Shown: positions 36,601-48,819 of the stretch, piece after piece
Position numbering within the stretch: the stretch's first letter is position 1
How the letters are laid out: the number at the start of each line of letters is the position of its first letter
Origin: Tamarix chinensis
Lineage: Eukaryota; Streptophyta; Magnoliopsida; Caryophyllales; Tamaricaceae
Assembly (NCBI GenBank): GCA_030549775.1
Contig: CM060175.1
Location: 101,848,922-101,912,921 of the forward strand
DNA: 64,000 nucleotides
Reading direction: 5' to 3'
Program-made: the position numbers and the translations under genes
Notes under the pieces: model-generated
The model's input: the letters and a program-made list of their open reading frames with translations, nothing else
The model's database searches: none
Told to the model about the DNA's origin: nothing

Positions 36601-39600
36601 TCACCCCTTGTGCCTATGCCTAACTCTCATCCATCTCAACCATCACCATCCCCTCTATCCTTTTCTTTCTTCTTTCTTCTTATTCTTGGCAGATCATCAT
36701 CATCGTCATTGTCACCCCTGCCATTTTTCTCCTCCAAGGCACGCCACCTTACTAGTATATATACCTCTCAGTCCCTCCATTTTATTTTTATCCATCAGCT
36801 CCCCGACTTTCTTCTCTTCTTCCTTCTTCTTCCTCCTTCTTCCCTATTTTTGGCAATTGAAACACCCAATCCACCACGAGCACCACCCAAGCCACCACTA
36901 GGTGCCCTTTGGCCGGTGGACTGACTACCAAGGTTTCCCCAACCTTCCCCCTTACCATCACCGGCCATTGTCACTGACTGCCGCCTCTTTTCCCTTCTCC
37001 TTCCCCTCGTTCGTTGTAGAATTTCAGAGTGTAAGGCCTGTGCATGGCTGTGCAACGCTCTGATCTCCTGCTAGACAACCACGTAACTCTTACACCATCA
37101 GGCCGTGTGTTTTACTTTCTCTCGGCACAGTGCTACATAGTCATGCAATTATTACACCACCTACCCGTGTGTCTTTTCTTCCTTTGACCTGTTGTGCACT
37201 ATTGCTGCACAGCCGTGCATATCTTGCACCACCTTGCTGTGCAACTTCCTTTTTAGCCATGTAACCCTATTTTTACCCCAAATCTTGTCCAAATACCACC
37301 AAAATTAAACCATAGCTCCACCACACATTCGTCTACACTTCTATACAATTCAAGCTTCCATTTGACTTCGGTAAATTCCATGTTTACCCTTCTCTACCAT
37401 AACCTCCCTCTTAATTTTTAACATCTAATCCTAATTGTATTTTATCTTATTTTCATAGGTGATATTCCGGTGATCTCAGAGGAGGTGTAGGATTTACATG
37501 TATAGAGCCCAGTGTTCTTGTCGCTAATGATACATGTTGTAGCTAGGGATTTATTTGTTACTTGTCTCTTTGTATATGCTTTTGTGTTGAGTATGTTATA
37601 TTGAAAATTTTAATTATGGAAATGATATGAAATGGTATTCTTGAGAGTAATGAAATTATATAATTTTGTATTTGGGTATAATATTGGATACAAGATATCT
37701 ATGGAAAATTAAGGATATGTACTTCGGATAATGATTGGAAATGTATATGTTTTTGGGTTTTATAAAGGCTTTGGGAGAATATGATTGTCTCGATTACCCT
37801 GAGGGTATTATGCTCATTTGAGGTTAATTATGTGGTCGTACTTGTGTGTTTAATTGTATGTCTTGAGTTCGACATGATAATATACAATCAACTCTGAATA
37901 AGATACTAATCATTTAAAGTGAAAGATCACTTGGGTCAGGCTGAGGTGTTTATATGGCTCCATTCCACTGGATAATAGTAGTATCTTGGGTCTGTTATTC
38001 CTGAGAGGTACTTTAGTCTGTTCCACCTGATTAAGAATAGTGGGGTTTCATACTCAACGTGAATGAAAATAAAAGTAAGAGTTAAAGTATAAATGGAAAG
38101 ATACTAATCATTTAAAGTGAAAGACTACATGAGTCAAGATCGAAGTGCTGAGTCCATTCCACCGGATAATAATAGTGGCTTGGGTGTTTTGTCCCTGAGA
38201 GGTAGGGCTGTTCATATTATCCGATATCTACTTATCCGATCCGATATCCGAAGCGATCCGATCCGATTTTTTTTTCAAATCAAATATTCGATCCGGTCAA
38301 CGAAAAGTCAAACAAATCAAATATCCGATCCGACAAATATAAATAATATCCGATCCTAAGAAAAAATATTTATATATTTTTTATAATTTTTTATTTTATA
38401 TATAATTATATATAAATAAATATATAAATTTTACTTAATTTATTAGTTGGACCAAAATTTAATTTACTCTAAATTATATTTTTAATATAATTATTTTTTA
38501 AAATATTTATTTTAACTCATTCCCCAACGGTAATGAATAGTGCACACTACCACGCGGTACTGTATTTGTAAAAAAAAAAAAAAAAAAACCTGTCGCCGAC
38601 CTCCTTCTCTCTCTTTTCTCTCTTCTTTCCCTTCTCTAATTTTTTCCCGTGGCTCCCTGCCTGCTCCCCCGAGTTCCCAACTCCCTGCTCCCGTCCTGCA
38701 AGTCTGCAACCCTAACTGTCGCCCTCTCCCCAGCTCCTCCTCCCTGCTCCTCCTTCGTTGGTCGCCGGCCTCCAACTAGTCGCCACCGTAGCCAGCCACA
38801 ACTAGCAGCAGCAGTAGCAGCAGCGACAGCACATCAGCAGCCAGCAGCGACGCGCAGGTCGTGTCGTCGCCGCCGGTCACCGTAGACGCCTGCTGACCCC
38901 CGGCGAGCCATCTTCAACCTCCGGCACATCTTTCCCGGCCTTCACCAGCCTTGATTTGTTAGTTTCGTTTGGTATAATTTCCGAAAAACCCTAACCCTTG
39001 TTTTAATTAATTGGTTATGAATTAGCTTATAAAAAGCTAAATTGATTGTTTGATTATGTATATATGTGCTGTAAGATTGATTTGGATAGGTCAATTGTAT
39101 GGTTATGTACTAAGGAAGGTAATTTAGAATAAGTTGATTGGTGATGTAATGTATATTAAAGAAATAGATCTGATAGAATGTAATCAGGTATCGTGATTTA
39201 GTAGCTAGCTCTTTAATCGGATATTTGTTTGTCAGTTCGGATATTTGCTGAGCAAATCGGATATTTGCACAGCAAATCGGATATTTATCAAATATATTTG
39301 TGATTTGGTATTTTTTTTTATTTCAAAGACTATTTGGATAATATCGGTTTAATTTGATATCCGATCCGAAATTTCGGATCGGATATCAAATATCATTTTC
39401 AAATATCCAAAATTTCGGATATCCGGTAATCGGATATCCGAAAAATCGGATATTTGAACCGTGAACAACCCTACTGAGAGGTACTTCAGACCGTTCCACC
39501 AGTTTGATAAATAGTGGCTCGGGAGTATTTTACTCTGAGAGGTACTGGCTCCGTTCCACCGGATAATAATAGTGGCTTGAGTGTGTTGTCCCCTAGAGGT

Positions 39601-40249
39601 TTTTCAAATTGTTCCATCGGTTTAAGAATAGCGGGTTCCTTGAACCCAATGTAAATAAAAGATTTGAATATGATATATCTAATGAAAGACTTGGAATCAG
39701 TAGTTATCTGACATTCTTCGATTTGCGCATGTATGATTTACTTATGAGAATTCTTTTATTATGTGTAACCCTGCTTGACTGTACTATTACCTTACTCAGT
39801 ACGTAACGTACCGATCATCCATTTTATGGGTGCTACTCAATCCAACGAGTAGACGACCAAGATGTTTATGTGCAGGTTAATGAGGACCAGGTGGATGGTT
39901 TTGCAGCCTTTGATGCGATATATGTGGAGGAGTAATTTGTTCATATTAGGGTTTGGACGTAGAGTCATGTTATCCAGATGATAGTTTTATCTGACTACAT
40001 TTTTAGACTATTAGTTCCATAGGATCCCTTTTTGTTATATTTGAATATTATAATCGGAGTTGATCTCCAAATACGTATTTGATGTTATTACGTCTATTTT
40101 TAAATTTTCTAATCATTTTTCCTTGTGATTGACGTATGGATGGTGGGGTAAGCCATACTTATGTTAATTACGGCGGTAACACCCAAATATTTGATTATAC
40201 ACTTTCGCTTAAAACGAAAATTTTTAGTAGTAAATTTGGGGGTGTTACA
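36601..40249 (-). mobile_element. LTR of the large family, minus orientation, left end missing, with hAT insertion
   Basis: Ends AACGAAAATTTTTAGTAGTA...GGGGGTGTTACA at 40249, the same terminus as at 33969. The pyrimidine-rich block (36600-37020), a GAGGTGTAGGATT box near 37480, the CACTTAAAGTG-type motif (37907-37929 and again 38101-38128) and CCACCGG repeat units follow in the family's order. The AT-rich end that should begin TGTAAT is absent at the left, where the copy abuts the LTR ending at 36600. This implies a deletion or rearrangement. A 1271-bp hAT element interrupts it at 38203-39473. Confidence 0.75.
38203..39473. mobile_element. Non-autonomous hAT element, 1271 bp, 8-bp TSD CTGAGAGG
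   Basis: A perfect 8-bp duplication CTGAGAGG lies at 38195-38202 and 39474-39481. The ends TAGGGCTGTTCA and TGAACAACCCTA are inverted repeats with one mismatch. Subterminal arrays of ATCCGATCCGATATCCG (38220-38360) and TCGGATATTTG / TTTCGGATATCC (39220-39460) are inverted with respect to each other. The centre (about 38590-38960) is GC- and pyrimidine-rich and looks like a promoter/leader left from an autonomous parent. No transposase ORF remains. Confidence 0.92.
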
Positions 40250-40944
40250 GATGCAGCAAAGGCTGTGGATGCTTGGGGTTGAGGTGTGGACAATGCTACC
40301 AGTGGAGGTGTATATGGTTTGGTTCGGCTAGTTGGTGGGGATGATTTTGGGGCTGTTTTGGTGACGGTAAGGAAGGGAAAGAAGGAGGGGAAGGCGGTGC
40401 TAAATTCTGCAGAAACAAAAGGGAGAGAAGGATGCATTGGAGTGCATTTATTACTGGGTATATATGCACACACATGCGCACAAAGGAGGGGAAAGAATGA
40501 GGTGTGATCAGGCACAATTTTAACCTCAACCCTGGAACTGAGCAGAGGGGAGGTGATGGGGTAGATGGGTAGGCTTGGTAGGGGGTGACGTGGACACAAA
40601 AGGGGAAGGAGAAGAGAATAAATGTGGGGTGATCAGTAGGGAGAAAGAAAAAGAAGAATTACATAAGATAAGAAGAGGGGAAGAAAAAGAAAATAGGGAA
40701 ATGAAAAAGTGTGGGTTTAGGTTTAGGTTAAATAATTTAGGCTAGGGTATTAAGACAAATTTAATTAAATAATTTTTTGAGATTAGATTTAAGTTAGGAA
40801 AAATATTAATAACCTAAAATAAAAATTGAGATTAGGTTAAAATTTAGGATTAGAGAGTTAGAGAAAGATAGAAAAATAATTTTTTTGAGGTTAGAATTAG
40901 GTCACGATATTAATTACCTGAGATTATAGTTAACTAAAATTCGA
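40250..40944 (+). mobile_element. 3' part of a large-family LTR, host of the minus LTR to its left
   Basis: A GC/purine-rich part (about 40250-40720) passes into an AT-rich tail ending TAACTAAAATTCGA, immediately followed by a new LTR start at 40945. The order matches the 3' half of 29306-33708. The 5' half is not found to the left because that junction is rearranged. Confidence 0.5.
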
Positions 40945-41350
40945 TGTAATACTCCCATTTTTACTGCTAAAATTTTTCGTTTTGCGGAAGCGTTAATTAC
41001 AAAATCAATGGGTGTTACCACCACACTCAGTATAAGTCTGGCAACCGCTACCATTCTTATACTAAGTGCTAAGGCTAAAACATTCCTTTATTCAAATAAA
41101 ATAATGACAAAGGTCAGAATACAAAGGATAATAGATGAGTACAGTACTAGTTAAAAGCAACATCAGCAGTCTATCAAAAATCAAGAGAGAAAATACAAGA
41201 GGACATAAAGTCCAAAACAATCGGAGACCAGATAACATAAGAGGCGTCGGATATTCCTATACTCTCAAGCTGACTTACAACTTTCAATTGGACTCGGAAA
41301 CTGACTTACAAAGTCCACTGCCCATTGAATAGGCAAAAGAAGAAGCGTTT
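40945..41350 (+). mobile_element. 5' end of a large-family LTR, plus orientation, truncated
   Basis: Starts TGTAATACTCCCATTTTTAC and keeps the family's terminal hairpin: GCGGAAGCG, then ATGGGTGTTACCACCACACT, then ATACTAAGTGCTAAGGCTAA. Both of the latter segments recur at 29395-29465. Recognisable similarity stops near 41350, before the AT microsatellite, so most of the LTR is missing. Confidence 0.65.
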
Positions 41351-41364
41351 TGATCTTGAAGGGT

Positions 41365-41457
41365 ATCCTACATTGGTTATTCAAACTTGATAATATATAT
41401 ATATATATATATATATCCATGTTCATTATTAAATCCTACATTAGTTATTCAAACTGG

Positions 41458-41505
<48 letters not shown>

Positions 41506-41519
41506 ATGTTCATTATTAA
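41365..41519. repeat. Duplicated unit with expandable (AT)n core
   Basis: 41365-41432 and 41433-41519 are copies of ATCCTACATTRGTTATTCAA ... (AT)n ... ATCCATGTTCATTATTAA. The AT runs are 41393-41416 and 41462-41503, and their length difference accounts for the size difference. A further interrupted AT run is at 41745-41789. Confidence 0.93.
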
Positions 41520-41744
41520 TTTTGCTGGATTTAGGATAAAATCCATTGGATTTAAAATAAAAGTCCCCCTATATTAAAATTAAATACTTTAATTATTAAG
41601 ATTTAATTATATTTTTACTTTTAACCTTAAAAAATATTAAATATTTTATAAATGAAGGATAGAGAATAATTTTATATTAAATAAATAAATATGAATATAG
41701 ATACAAATTTAAAGATCTTTTATTTATATTTATATCTAAATTTG

Positions 41745-41778
<34 letters not shown>

Positions 41779-42858
41779 GTATATATATTATAAACTCAAC
41801 TGCCATCAAAATTCAAATAAAATCTATCTAATTTCCACCCCCACTCACTAATTTTTGGTTACTAGCCCCAAGGAACCAGGGCCACTGAAGTATAGCTCCC
41901 TCCTATGGCAGTCTTTTCCATCTCTCGTTATGTACTCTAGAAATTACGCTCCTGTAAAAGGGTTAAGTCCGAAGCATGACGATCATCTGATGAGGCTATA
42001 AATAGTTATTAATTGTGCCTGCTCGTACAAATTGATCACGAGAAATTGCGATTATTAGTACAACACAGCATGTGTTTATGAACAGCCGTATGTGATGTGA
42101 TGTAACTATAAAGTGTAACATTAATTGTGCTTGTCTTGTGATTGGGCATGAAACAAATTAAAATTTGACGCGGCATGGGAGCCAGTCTTGTACGGAAACA
42201 TAAATGAATAAATATGAAAATATTATTTTTTAAAATTTAAACAACGGAGACGTCAGAAAATAAAAAATTATATATATAAACATACAAATATATTTTATAT
42301 ATTTTAAAAATATATATTAAATTTATCAAAAGAAAAAAATTAAAATTACTACCAATTTTAGTTGATACAAATTATTAATAAGATTTTAAAAAAACTTATT
42401 CGAATACTTTTACTAACAATTCTAAAAATAAAAATAAAAAGAATAGAAAACGACGAGTGGACTTTTCCGGATCGAAATCGGCACCTCCTCGCCGTCGGCG
42501 TGCTTCACAGACGGGAGCTCTGTGGGTGAGATTATTTAATAATCTCTGACTGCCGTATCTGCCGTGTTGGTGTGAACATGTTCTTGAAAATCAGCGTTCG
42601 ATGTGAAAACTGAAAAGGGTAGAGATTGCCGTTGAAATATAGGTCTAGAGGACAGGAGTCACAGGACAAATAAGGCCACGATCTCAAGTCTCGACTCTCG
42701 ACCAATGCAGGGGTAACGTAGAATTATTTTAAACTTTTATGGATATATTCCTTTGGTACGTAGTTTTCAATTTTGTGACTCAATTTTATAATAAATAAAA
42801 ATCACTAATTGTAATTTTGTAACCAAGACAACTTATGCATGGTTGAGGTAAATTAATA
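41520..42858. other. Intergenic DNA
   Basis: AT-rich overall. A GC-richer, non-repetitive island at about 42450-42700 has no ORF of note. A CTATAAATAG word near 41996 resembles a TATA box, but no gene follows it. Confidence 0.35.
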
Positions 42859-43038
42859 CTTCCTCTATATTTGAATTACTGTTATTGGTTATTTTAAAAA
42901 TATAATTTAATGATTTATATTTTTTAATATATATTTTTACAATTATATTTTTAAAAAATTAATAGCTAAAATTTAGTCATTGATAATTTGTTTGAAATTA
43001 ACTGAATTGATGCATAAAGTATTTTAATACAGATGGAG
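42859..43038. mobile_element. Stowaway-like (Tc1/mariner) MITE, 180 bp, TSD TA
   Basis: The left end CTTCCTCTATATTTGAATTA and the right end (reverse complement CTCCATCTGTATTAAAATAC) match the Stowaway-type CTCCCTCYGTATTAAAATA terminus. TA flanks both sides (42857-42858, 43039-43040). AT-rich and non-coding. Confidence 0.75.
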
Positions 43039-43188
43039 TACATAATTTAAACATGACTTAAAATAATAATATTATATAAAGTAATAGTATGATAGAACAA
43101 TTGATAAACATAAATTAATTATATATGTTTGAAAGTTAAAATAATAGTCATTGATAATTTGTTTGAAATTAACTGAATTGATGCATAA
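42974..43188. repeat. Exact 44-bp direct repeat
   Basis: TAGTCATTGATAATTTG... ending GATGCATAA is identical at 42974-43017 and 43145-43188, offset 171 bp. The first copy is inside the Stowaway-like MITE, the second outside it. The second is therefore probably a fragment of another MITE copy or a local duplication. Confidence 0.95.
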
Positions 43189-44992
43189 CGATAATTTTAG
43201 ATATATAACTAAGGTTGATAAGGTCAATTAATAATTGATATTTTTATAATAAAAATAAATACTATACGATATTTGTGGTATTTAATTAAAATTACAATTT
43301 AATAAGGTTTACAAAATAGTGTCTTAGTCAAGATGGTATCTTTGTAAATGATATAAAAGTAAATAATTGAGATTCGATCCTTTTTTTTAAATAAAAAATA
43401 TAAATTTACAACTACCAATGAACCATAATATTGTGCCCAAAACTAGAGGCAATTAAAAGTATGTATAGTGGTGAATTATAAATATCTTTCCCCCAAAAAT
43501 TCTCCACTTTTGCTTTCCATGTATCTAATTCACATTTTAGTAAAAATTGTAGAAAACTAGTAAATCTAATGCACTATATCCGCAAGTGCACTAAATCAGA
43601 GTACCACATCCCAAAATTCTTCAAATTGTATTTAGAATTATATTGATATAAAATAAATGAGTTTTGGTTTTGAAATAGACTTAAAATTCTAATAGAAATA
43701 TAAATTTCAGGCATACCAATCGACTGATTTACTTAACTGATTGACTAGTACTCTTAAGAAATTGAAATTCTTGTTTTTGGCAAAGCAGTTGACTAATTTT
43801 GCCCAAGCTTATCAACCGGTTGTCCTACAATTTCATATTATTTTCTCATTTTGATTTGAATTTCTCTCTAATATTTATGAAAACTTCTTCCATTTATGCT
43901 GATAAGCATGTTTTAGTACTACGCTAGAATTAGTTTCACATTATTTAAATTAGCTAAATTTTTTCCAAAAGACACTTTTAGGACAAGCTTCATCTTTTTT
44001 CTTCTCCCTCACCTCTCCCTCTCTCTTCTGGCAGTTAGGGCCGCGAGATTGACTTTGTACACTATCTCCTGACTTGCCAACCCACTTCCATGCTCATTTA
44101 TGACTGTACTCAATCCCCCACCACTCCATCAAGTCAGCCCTCGCTTTTTGTCTTATTCACACTTAACTTCACTAGTCTCATCCCCTTTTCCCCGAAGAAT
44201 GTCGACCAGCCTTGCCTCTATACCTCTCTTTTCTTATCCATTCTCATTCCTTACTTGTATTCTTACTCTCTCCTCCCTTCTCTTTGTGGAAAAATTCCTC
44301 AAGTATTTAGCACCCTTCCATTCCCTCTTCTCCTCTTTGTTGAGAAAAAATAGAGGTTTTATTTGATCTTCTCCCTTCTTGGTGCGAGCATCGTGTTCCT
44401 TTCTCTTCTTCTAATATTAGTTTTAGTTCTCTCTTGGTTTTCTTAAGCCAAGAAGAATTAAGGTTGAGAAAGGTTGAATATTTTAGCTATTTCGTTAACA
44501 CCCTATTTTTGAGAAAAGGTGGTATTTTGTGTTATTCTCCTTATTCTAATTTCTCTTGATTTTCAATGAAGTTTTGAAAGATGAATTTAATGGTTTTAAC
44601 TTTGATTCTCTTAGGAATCAAAGTACTGCTAGCTAAGCCAACCAGTAGGAGTTTGGTACTATAAAAATTACTTCAAGGTCAGGCATTCTTATCTTTAACA
44701 TAAATAGGTTCCTACTGGGGCTTCATGTTTTTGGTGCTTTTATGAGCATGATCTAATTGTGTTCTATGGTCTGAGAATGGGGTATAATTCTTCCCAAGTT
44801 AGTGCTGTTGGAATTCTCTTATTTTTAAGCATAAAATTGGTTGTTTGAGCATAACTTGTGTAAGTATGTACATTACCATGTATCCATATGATTCTATGTG
44901 TGTTTTTGACATAGAAGCATGTTATGATTAATATAGTGAAGTGTGGTAAAATTTGGTGTGTATTTTGCAAGTTTGGACAGTGCTTTACCCAG

Positions 44993-45320
44993 ACCAGTCA
45001 ATTGGTTCCTTGAACCCATCGTTTGGTTTTACGAGTAATCAAATGGTTTGGAGTTTTGTCACAATATTAGTCAATTGGTTTGTTAAACTAGTAGACTATT
45101 TTCGATGAATAGTCAATTGGTTGGTCAAACCCATCAACTGGTATCCCTACAAACCAAAAGGGGTTGGTCTCTTCTCAAACCCATCGACCGGTTAAACCAA
45201 ACTAGTCGATTGGTTCTTATGAACAGTTGATCAGTGAGGCCAACCAGTCGATTGGTTCTTTGTTATTATTTTGGTTCAGGTCTAGTAAGATCATACCAGT
45301 CGACTAGTCTGAGGGACCGA
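44993..45320. repeat. Repeated palindrome ACCAGTCGACTGGT-like motif
   Basis: At least eight variants of ACCAGTCGAYTGGTT (e.g. 44993, 45093, 45113, 45180, 45199, 45240, 45296) occur at irregular spacing of 20-70 bp. The ideal word is its own reverse complement. Isolated relatives occur at about 43716-43750 and 43808-43820. Confidence 0.8.
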
Positions 45321-45497
45321 TCAAATGGTCTGGCTGGAAGCCGCCTGGTTTGTCATGATTTTTTTTGTTTTTCCTTGGGTCTCTTGTGTTGATACTTCCA
45401 TTTATTTATAACATTTTTAATTATGACTTCAATTATGATTGACCTAATTTAATAAGAATTACCATGATGGTATTTGAGACTTTAATTTGATTCAGTT

Positions 45498-45700
45498 TGG
45501 TGTCATCTATAAAAATCCAATTGGTGGCTTTTATGCCTTGTGATGAGTCTGGTGCCATCTCTAAACACCCAAATGGTGGCTTTAATTCCATGTGATGTGT
45601 TTGTTGTTATCAATTGAAAACACCCAATTTGGTTAAATAATAAAATTTAATTGTGTTTGGTGCTATCACCTAAAAACACCCAGTTTGGTTTTGTGCGGAT
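45498..45700. repeat. About 52-bp tandem repeat, four units
   Basis: Units start TTTGGTGYCATC / TGGTGCCATCTC near 45499, 45550, 45603 and 45658, each followed by AAACACCCAAWTGGTGGCTT-like sequence. Confidence 0.8.
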
Positions 45701-45929
45701 GTTATTGTGATTTATGATATATACTTGTAATCTAATTAATAGTTTAAGATTTTGTTCAAGCATTTTTTTTTCTTTAGCTCTCAGGGTAGCTATTGAGAGT
45801 TAGTGGGTTGGTTGCCCTTGGTTATATTTTTCACTCAATACCTATTTCTTTCTCTACTAGATTGCTGTCGGTAGTGGGTATACACATGCTTTTGAGGTAT
45901 AAGATTATACTGTGGTAGGCTGACATGGC

Positions 45930-46180
45930 TTCGGTGTCCAGCTTGGGTGGGCGAGGTATCCCAGTACAAGTCCTTTAGCACTTCATATTGTCCATTGCTT
46001 AGGCGGGTGTGGTATCTCAACTTTTTCACCCTCATGGTGGATACATATAAGGTGTGGTGGGTGAGGTATCCCAGTATAAGCCCTCTTGGTGTACTTTGAC
46101 CACGCGTTGTGGGTGTGGTACCCCAAAGAAAGCCCCTTCGATGTATCTTAACCTTGTGTGATGGATGTGGTATCTCATTG
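45930..46180. repeat. About 65-bp tandem repeat around GGGTGWGGTATCCCAG
   Basis: Four or five units containing GGTGGGYGAGGTATCCCAGT then AYAAGYCCTTTWG. It occupies the place where other family members carry the CCACCGG hairpin repeats. Confidence 0.8.
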
Positions 46181-48443
46181 TGATTATTTTATGTTTCTAT
46201 GACTTTTGTTTACGGTGTAGAACTAAGTGTGGTTGAACGAACTATCTTATTAACCATAACTTATGTGGTCACTAAAGGAAGAATTCTAAAATGGTTTATA
46301 TTATATGGATTGTAGGTATCTATCATATTTCTATACTCCCATAATTTCTATGTAAGCATGTCTTGTTGTGCTTGAGCTATACCGATATGATATCACCATG
46401 TTGTTATGTGACTTCAATGAGTTACATCAGCCTTACCACGTTTTAGTAGATGCTTTACCAGTACTTCATCATATTGATACCGCATCTATGTGTTCATTAT
46501 GATGATTCGTCTTTTGGTCTGAGGAGTAGATGATGATCTGTAGGGTTATGACTCTTAGTTAGAGTATGCTAAGGGTAATGACGTGGGCCATTAGAGGGTC
46601 GTTACTTGAGGCTGGAAGTTTATGATTATGCCTAAGAGTTAAGCTAACCGGTTATTAGTATTTTGCTCACTACATTGGTATGTTTTTGTATTTTTAGTTA
46701 TTTAAACTCTTTGCTCGATTTTCTATATTTGAATTTTTCAAAACAATAAAGTCCATTCAATATATAATATTGTTCTAGTCTTTATTGTATTGTATTGTCA
46801 CATGAATGGTATGATCATGCATTCTTTTATTTCTTATTCCATTTTGCCTTACATCAGACATGGGTTAGGTGATAATCACACTTCTCTCATGGTTGATGTG
46901 GCAGTAAAATTTCTCATTTTTTTTCAAATGGTTTCGCATTGTATTAAAAACGAAATTTTTTGGTTTAAAAATTAGGAGTGTTATAGTAATAATCAAGGAA
47001 TTATCCCATAAGGACTGGGGAGTAAGCACCAAAATAGTGATAAAACTTCCATATGTTTTGACTGCCGTAAATTGAATGGTGGAATTAGTTTGAAGAAGAA
47101 AAAAAATACAAATAAAAGGAAACAAAAAGACACACACAAACACAACCAGTCAATTGCAGTTTAACTGAATGAAAATAATGACTAAGGTTCCACTTAAGTT
47201 TTCCGACTTAAAACATGTCAAATAATTCTGTATGTCCTAACCTAAAATTTGTGCTCAGTGTTTCAACATGAATAATTATCGCTACCCACTCTTAAATCCA
47301 CAATGACCTATTGCCAATTGTAGATCCAACTATCTCTAACTTAAATTCATGTAATCGAGAATGCAATAAAATCAACTATCCATCCTTTTTGTTGCAGATA
47401 TCAAAATTAATGTATTTCACCCTGTTAATTCCTAATATCAAATTGTGTTATGTAGATCTACTACCATTCCATCTCTTAATCTCGTAAGAAGTTCTCTCTG
47501 TCAAAATTTGATCATGCTTTTGACGATTACCTTCAAATAATAACGTGGTCCATATGATTACAAATTGGGACATAAACAAGAAAATTTAACACATCGAAAT
47601 CGAGAAATTCTCCATTAACCTTAGCACAAGAGCAATTAACAATTCATAAATTGATTGAGGCACAATATAAAAAAATCAAAGATATGCATCATATTAAAAG
47701 ATAAATATATAACAATAAATAATAAATGATACTCTTGAAATTATACTCCAGACAAACTTCGATCAATCACCTTAACTTTGGATTACAATTGCGATGGAAA
47801 GGTGAGTCAAAGTTGGATGAAATTGGGAAAGATAGAGGAATGAAGAATCATATATCCCTTTTTTGTGCCTCCAAAGATTTTCCATATTATAACCCCCAAA
47901 AGCTCTTTTTTACAGTGTAAACCTCGCCTCTATATTTTTTTTTTCATGGTCGCAAGGCGGCATAGCCGTGCTTATAAACATGCCCCAAGCATGTCTCTCT
48001 TGGCTTCTTTGTTTTTTTAACAACTTTGACAGATTTTGGTACCCCACTATAATTTCTTTGTTATACCTCTGGTTAAGCTAATTTTGGATACGATGGAATG
48101 ATAGCAAAAAAATGTACAACTTTGACATTAAACATGTTTCTAAAATTGTATTACATCTTCATTGAAATTTCTCTTCTTTTGCACTTGAGTAATTTCTAAG
48201 CACACTCTTGGTTTCTTTTTAGCTTCAAATACTTTATTTTTGCTCTATTTAATCTTGATTCTCTCTAAAAACCTTTCAAATTGATCACGGTAGTAAATAA
48301 GAACAAATAGACTAAGACATGCACTAGAATGTAGAAATTCATACCAAATAAGAAGAAATCATAACCATATTATGCATCGTAATTTATACTTAATCAATTC
48401 TATGCAATTGATGTGTGTATGAATCTTGGTTGGTTATGATCTA

Positions 48444-48712
48444 CTCCTTTGGGGTCAAAATAAGTGTCATTTTAACTTTTCACATAATAACCGAGAAAAG
48501 TATTTAAATGATTAGATTATCCCTAGAAAAATATCATTAGAAATGATAATTATTGTTCGAAAAGGACATATATATATAATACATACAATTTTACAAAGTA
48601 GTTAGTGCTATAGAGTATATTAGTTTAATTTATCTTAAAAAAACATAAAATGACACTTATCTATAACCAAAAATAAATTACTAAAATGACGCTTATATAA
48701 ATTTGAATAGAG
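48444..48712. mobile_element. Stowaway-like MITE, 269 bp, TSD TA
   Basis: Left CTCCTTTGGGGTCAAAATAA then GTGTCATTTTAAC; right end, reverse-complemented, CTCTATTCAAATTTATATAA then GCGTCATTTTAGT. TA at 48442-48443 and 48713-48714. The AAGTGTCATTTTA box is typical of Stowaway ends. A related half-copy (AAAGTGACACTTATTTAAAC) lies near 48786-48806. Confidence 0.7.
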
Positions 48713-48819
48713 TATAAAATTAATTTTGATTTTGGATTACCTTGATCATGTGCATTTAAAATGGTATATGTCTGACACAAAGTATAAAGTGACACTTATT
48801 TAAACTTATATATACTACA

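Larger units (their letters stand above)
43604..46984 (-). mobile_element. Solo LTR, about 3.38 kb, minus orientation, AGTA duplicated at its ends
   Basis: Right end AAAACGAAATTTTTTGGTTT...AGGAGTGTTAT matches the family's GGTGTTACA terminus. The left end CCACATCCCAAAATTCTTCA matches the opposite terminus loosely. AGTA flanks it at 43600-43603 and 46985-46988 (a 5-bp TSD with one change is possible). It splits an Athila-like LTR. The interior has three separate tandem blocks (see 44993-46180) not seen in the other copies, so it is a distinct subfamily. Confidence 0.65.
43560..48400 (-). mobile_element. Athila-like LTR fragment in minus orientation, split by a solo LTR
   Basis: Joining the DNA left of 43603 to that right of 46985 gives a run reading, on the minus strand, CCCCAGTCCTTATGGGATAA ... 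CAGAGTA/TACTCTGATTTAG... TGCACTTGCGGATATAGTGCA. The LTR end at 60230-60303 has the same series (AAAGTCCCTATAAGACACGG ... ATGCACTTGTGGATTTAGCC). The rest (46986-48400) is AT-rich LTR-like DNA. Its outer boundary near 48400 is approximate. Confidence 0.5.

Noticed and set aside
38540..38885. Ser/Pro/Arg-rich ORFs in the centre of the hAT element as a captured gene.
   Set aside because: Short, low-complexity and frame-ambiguous. Better explained as the leader of the deleted autonomous element.
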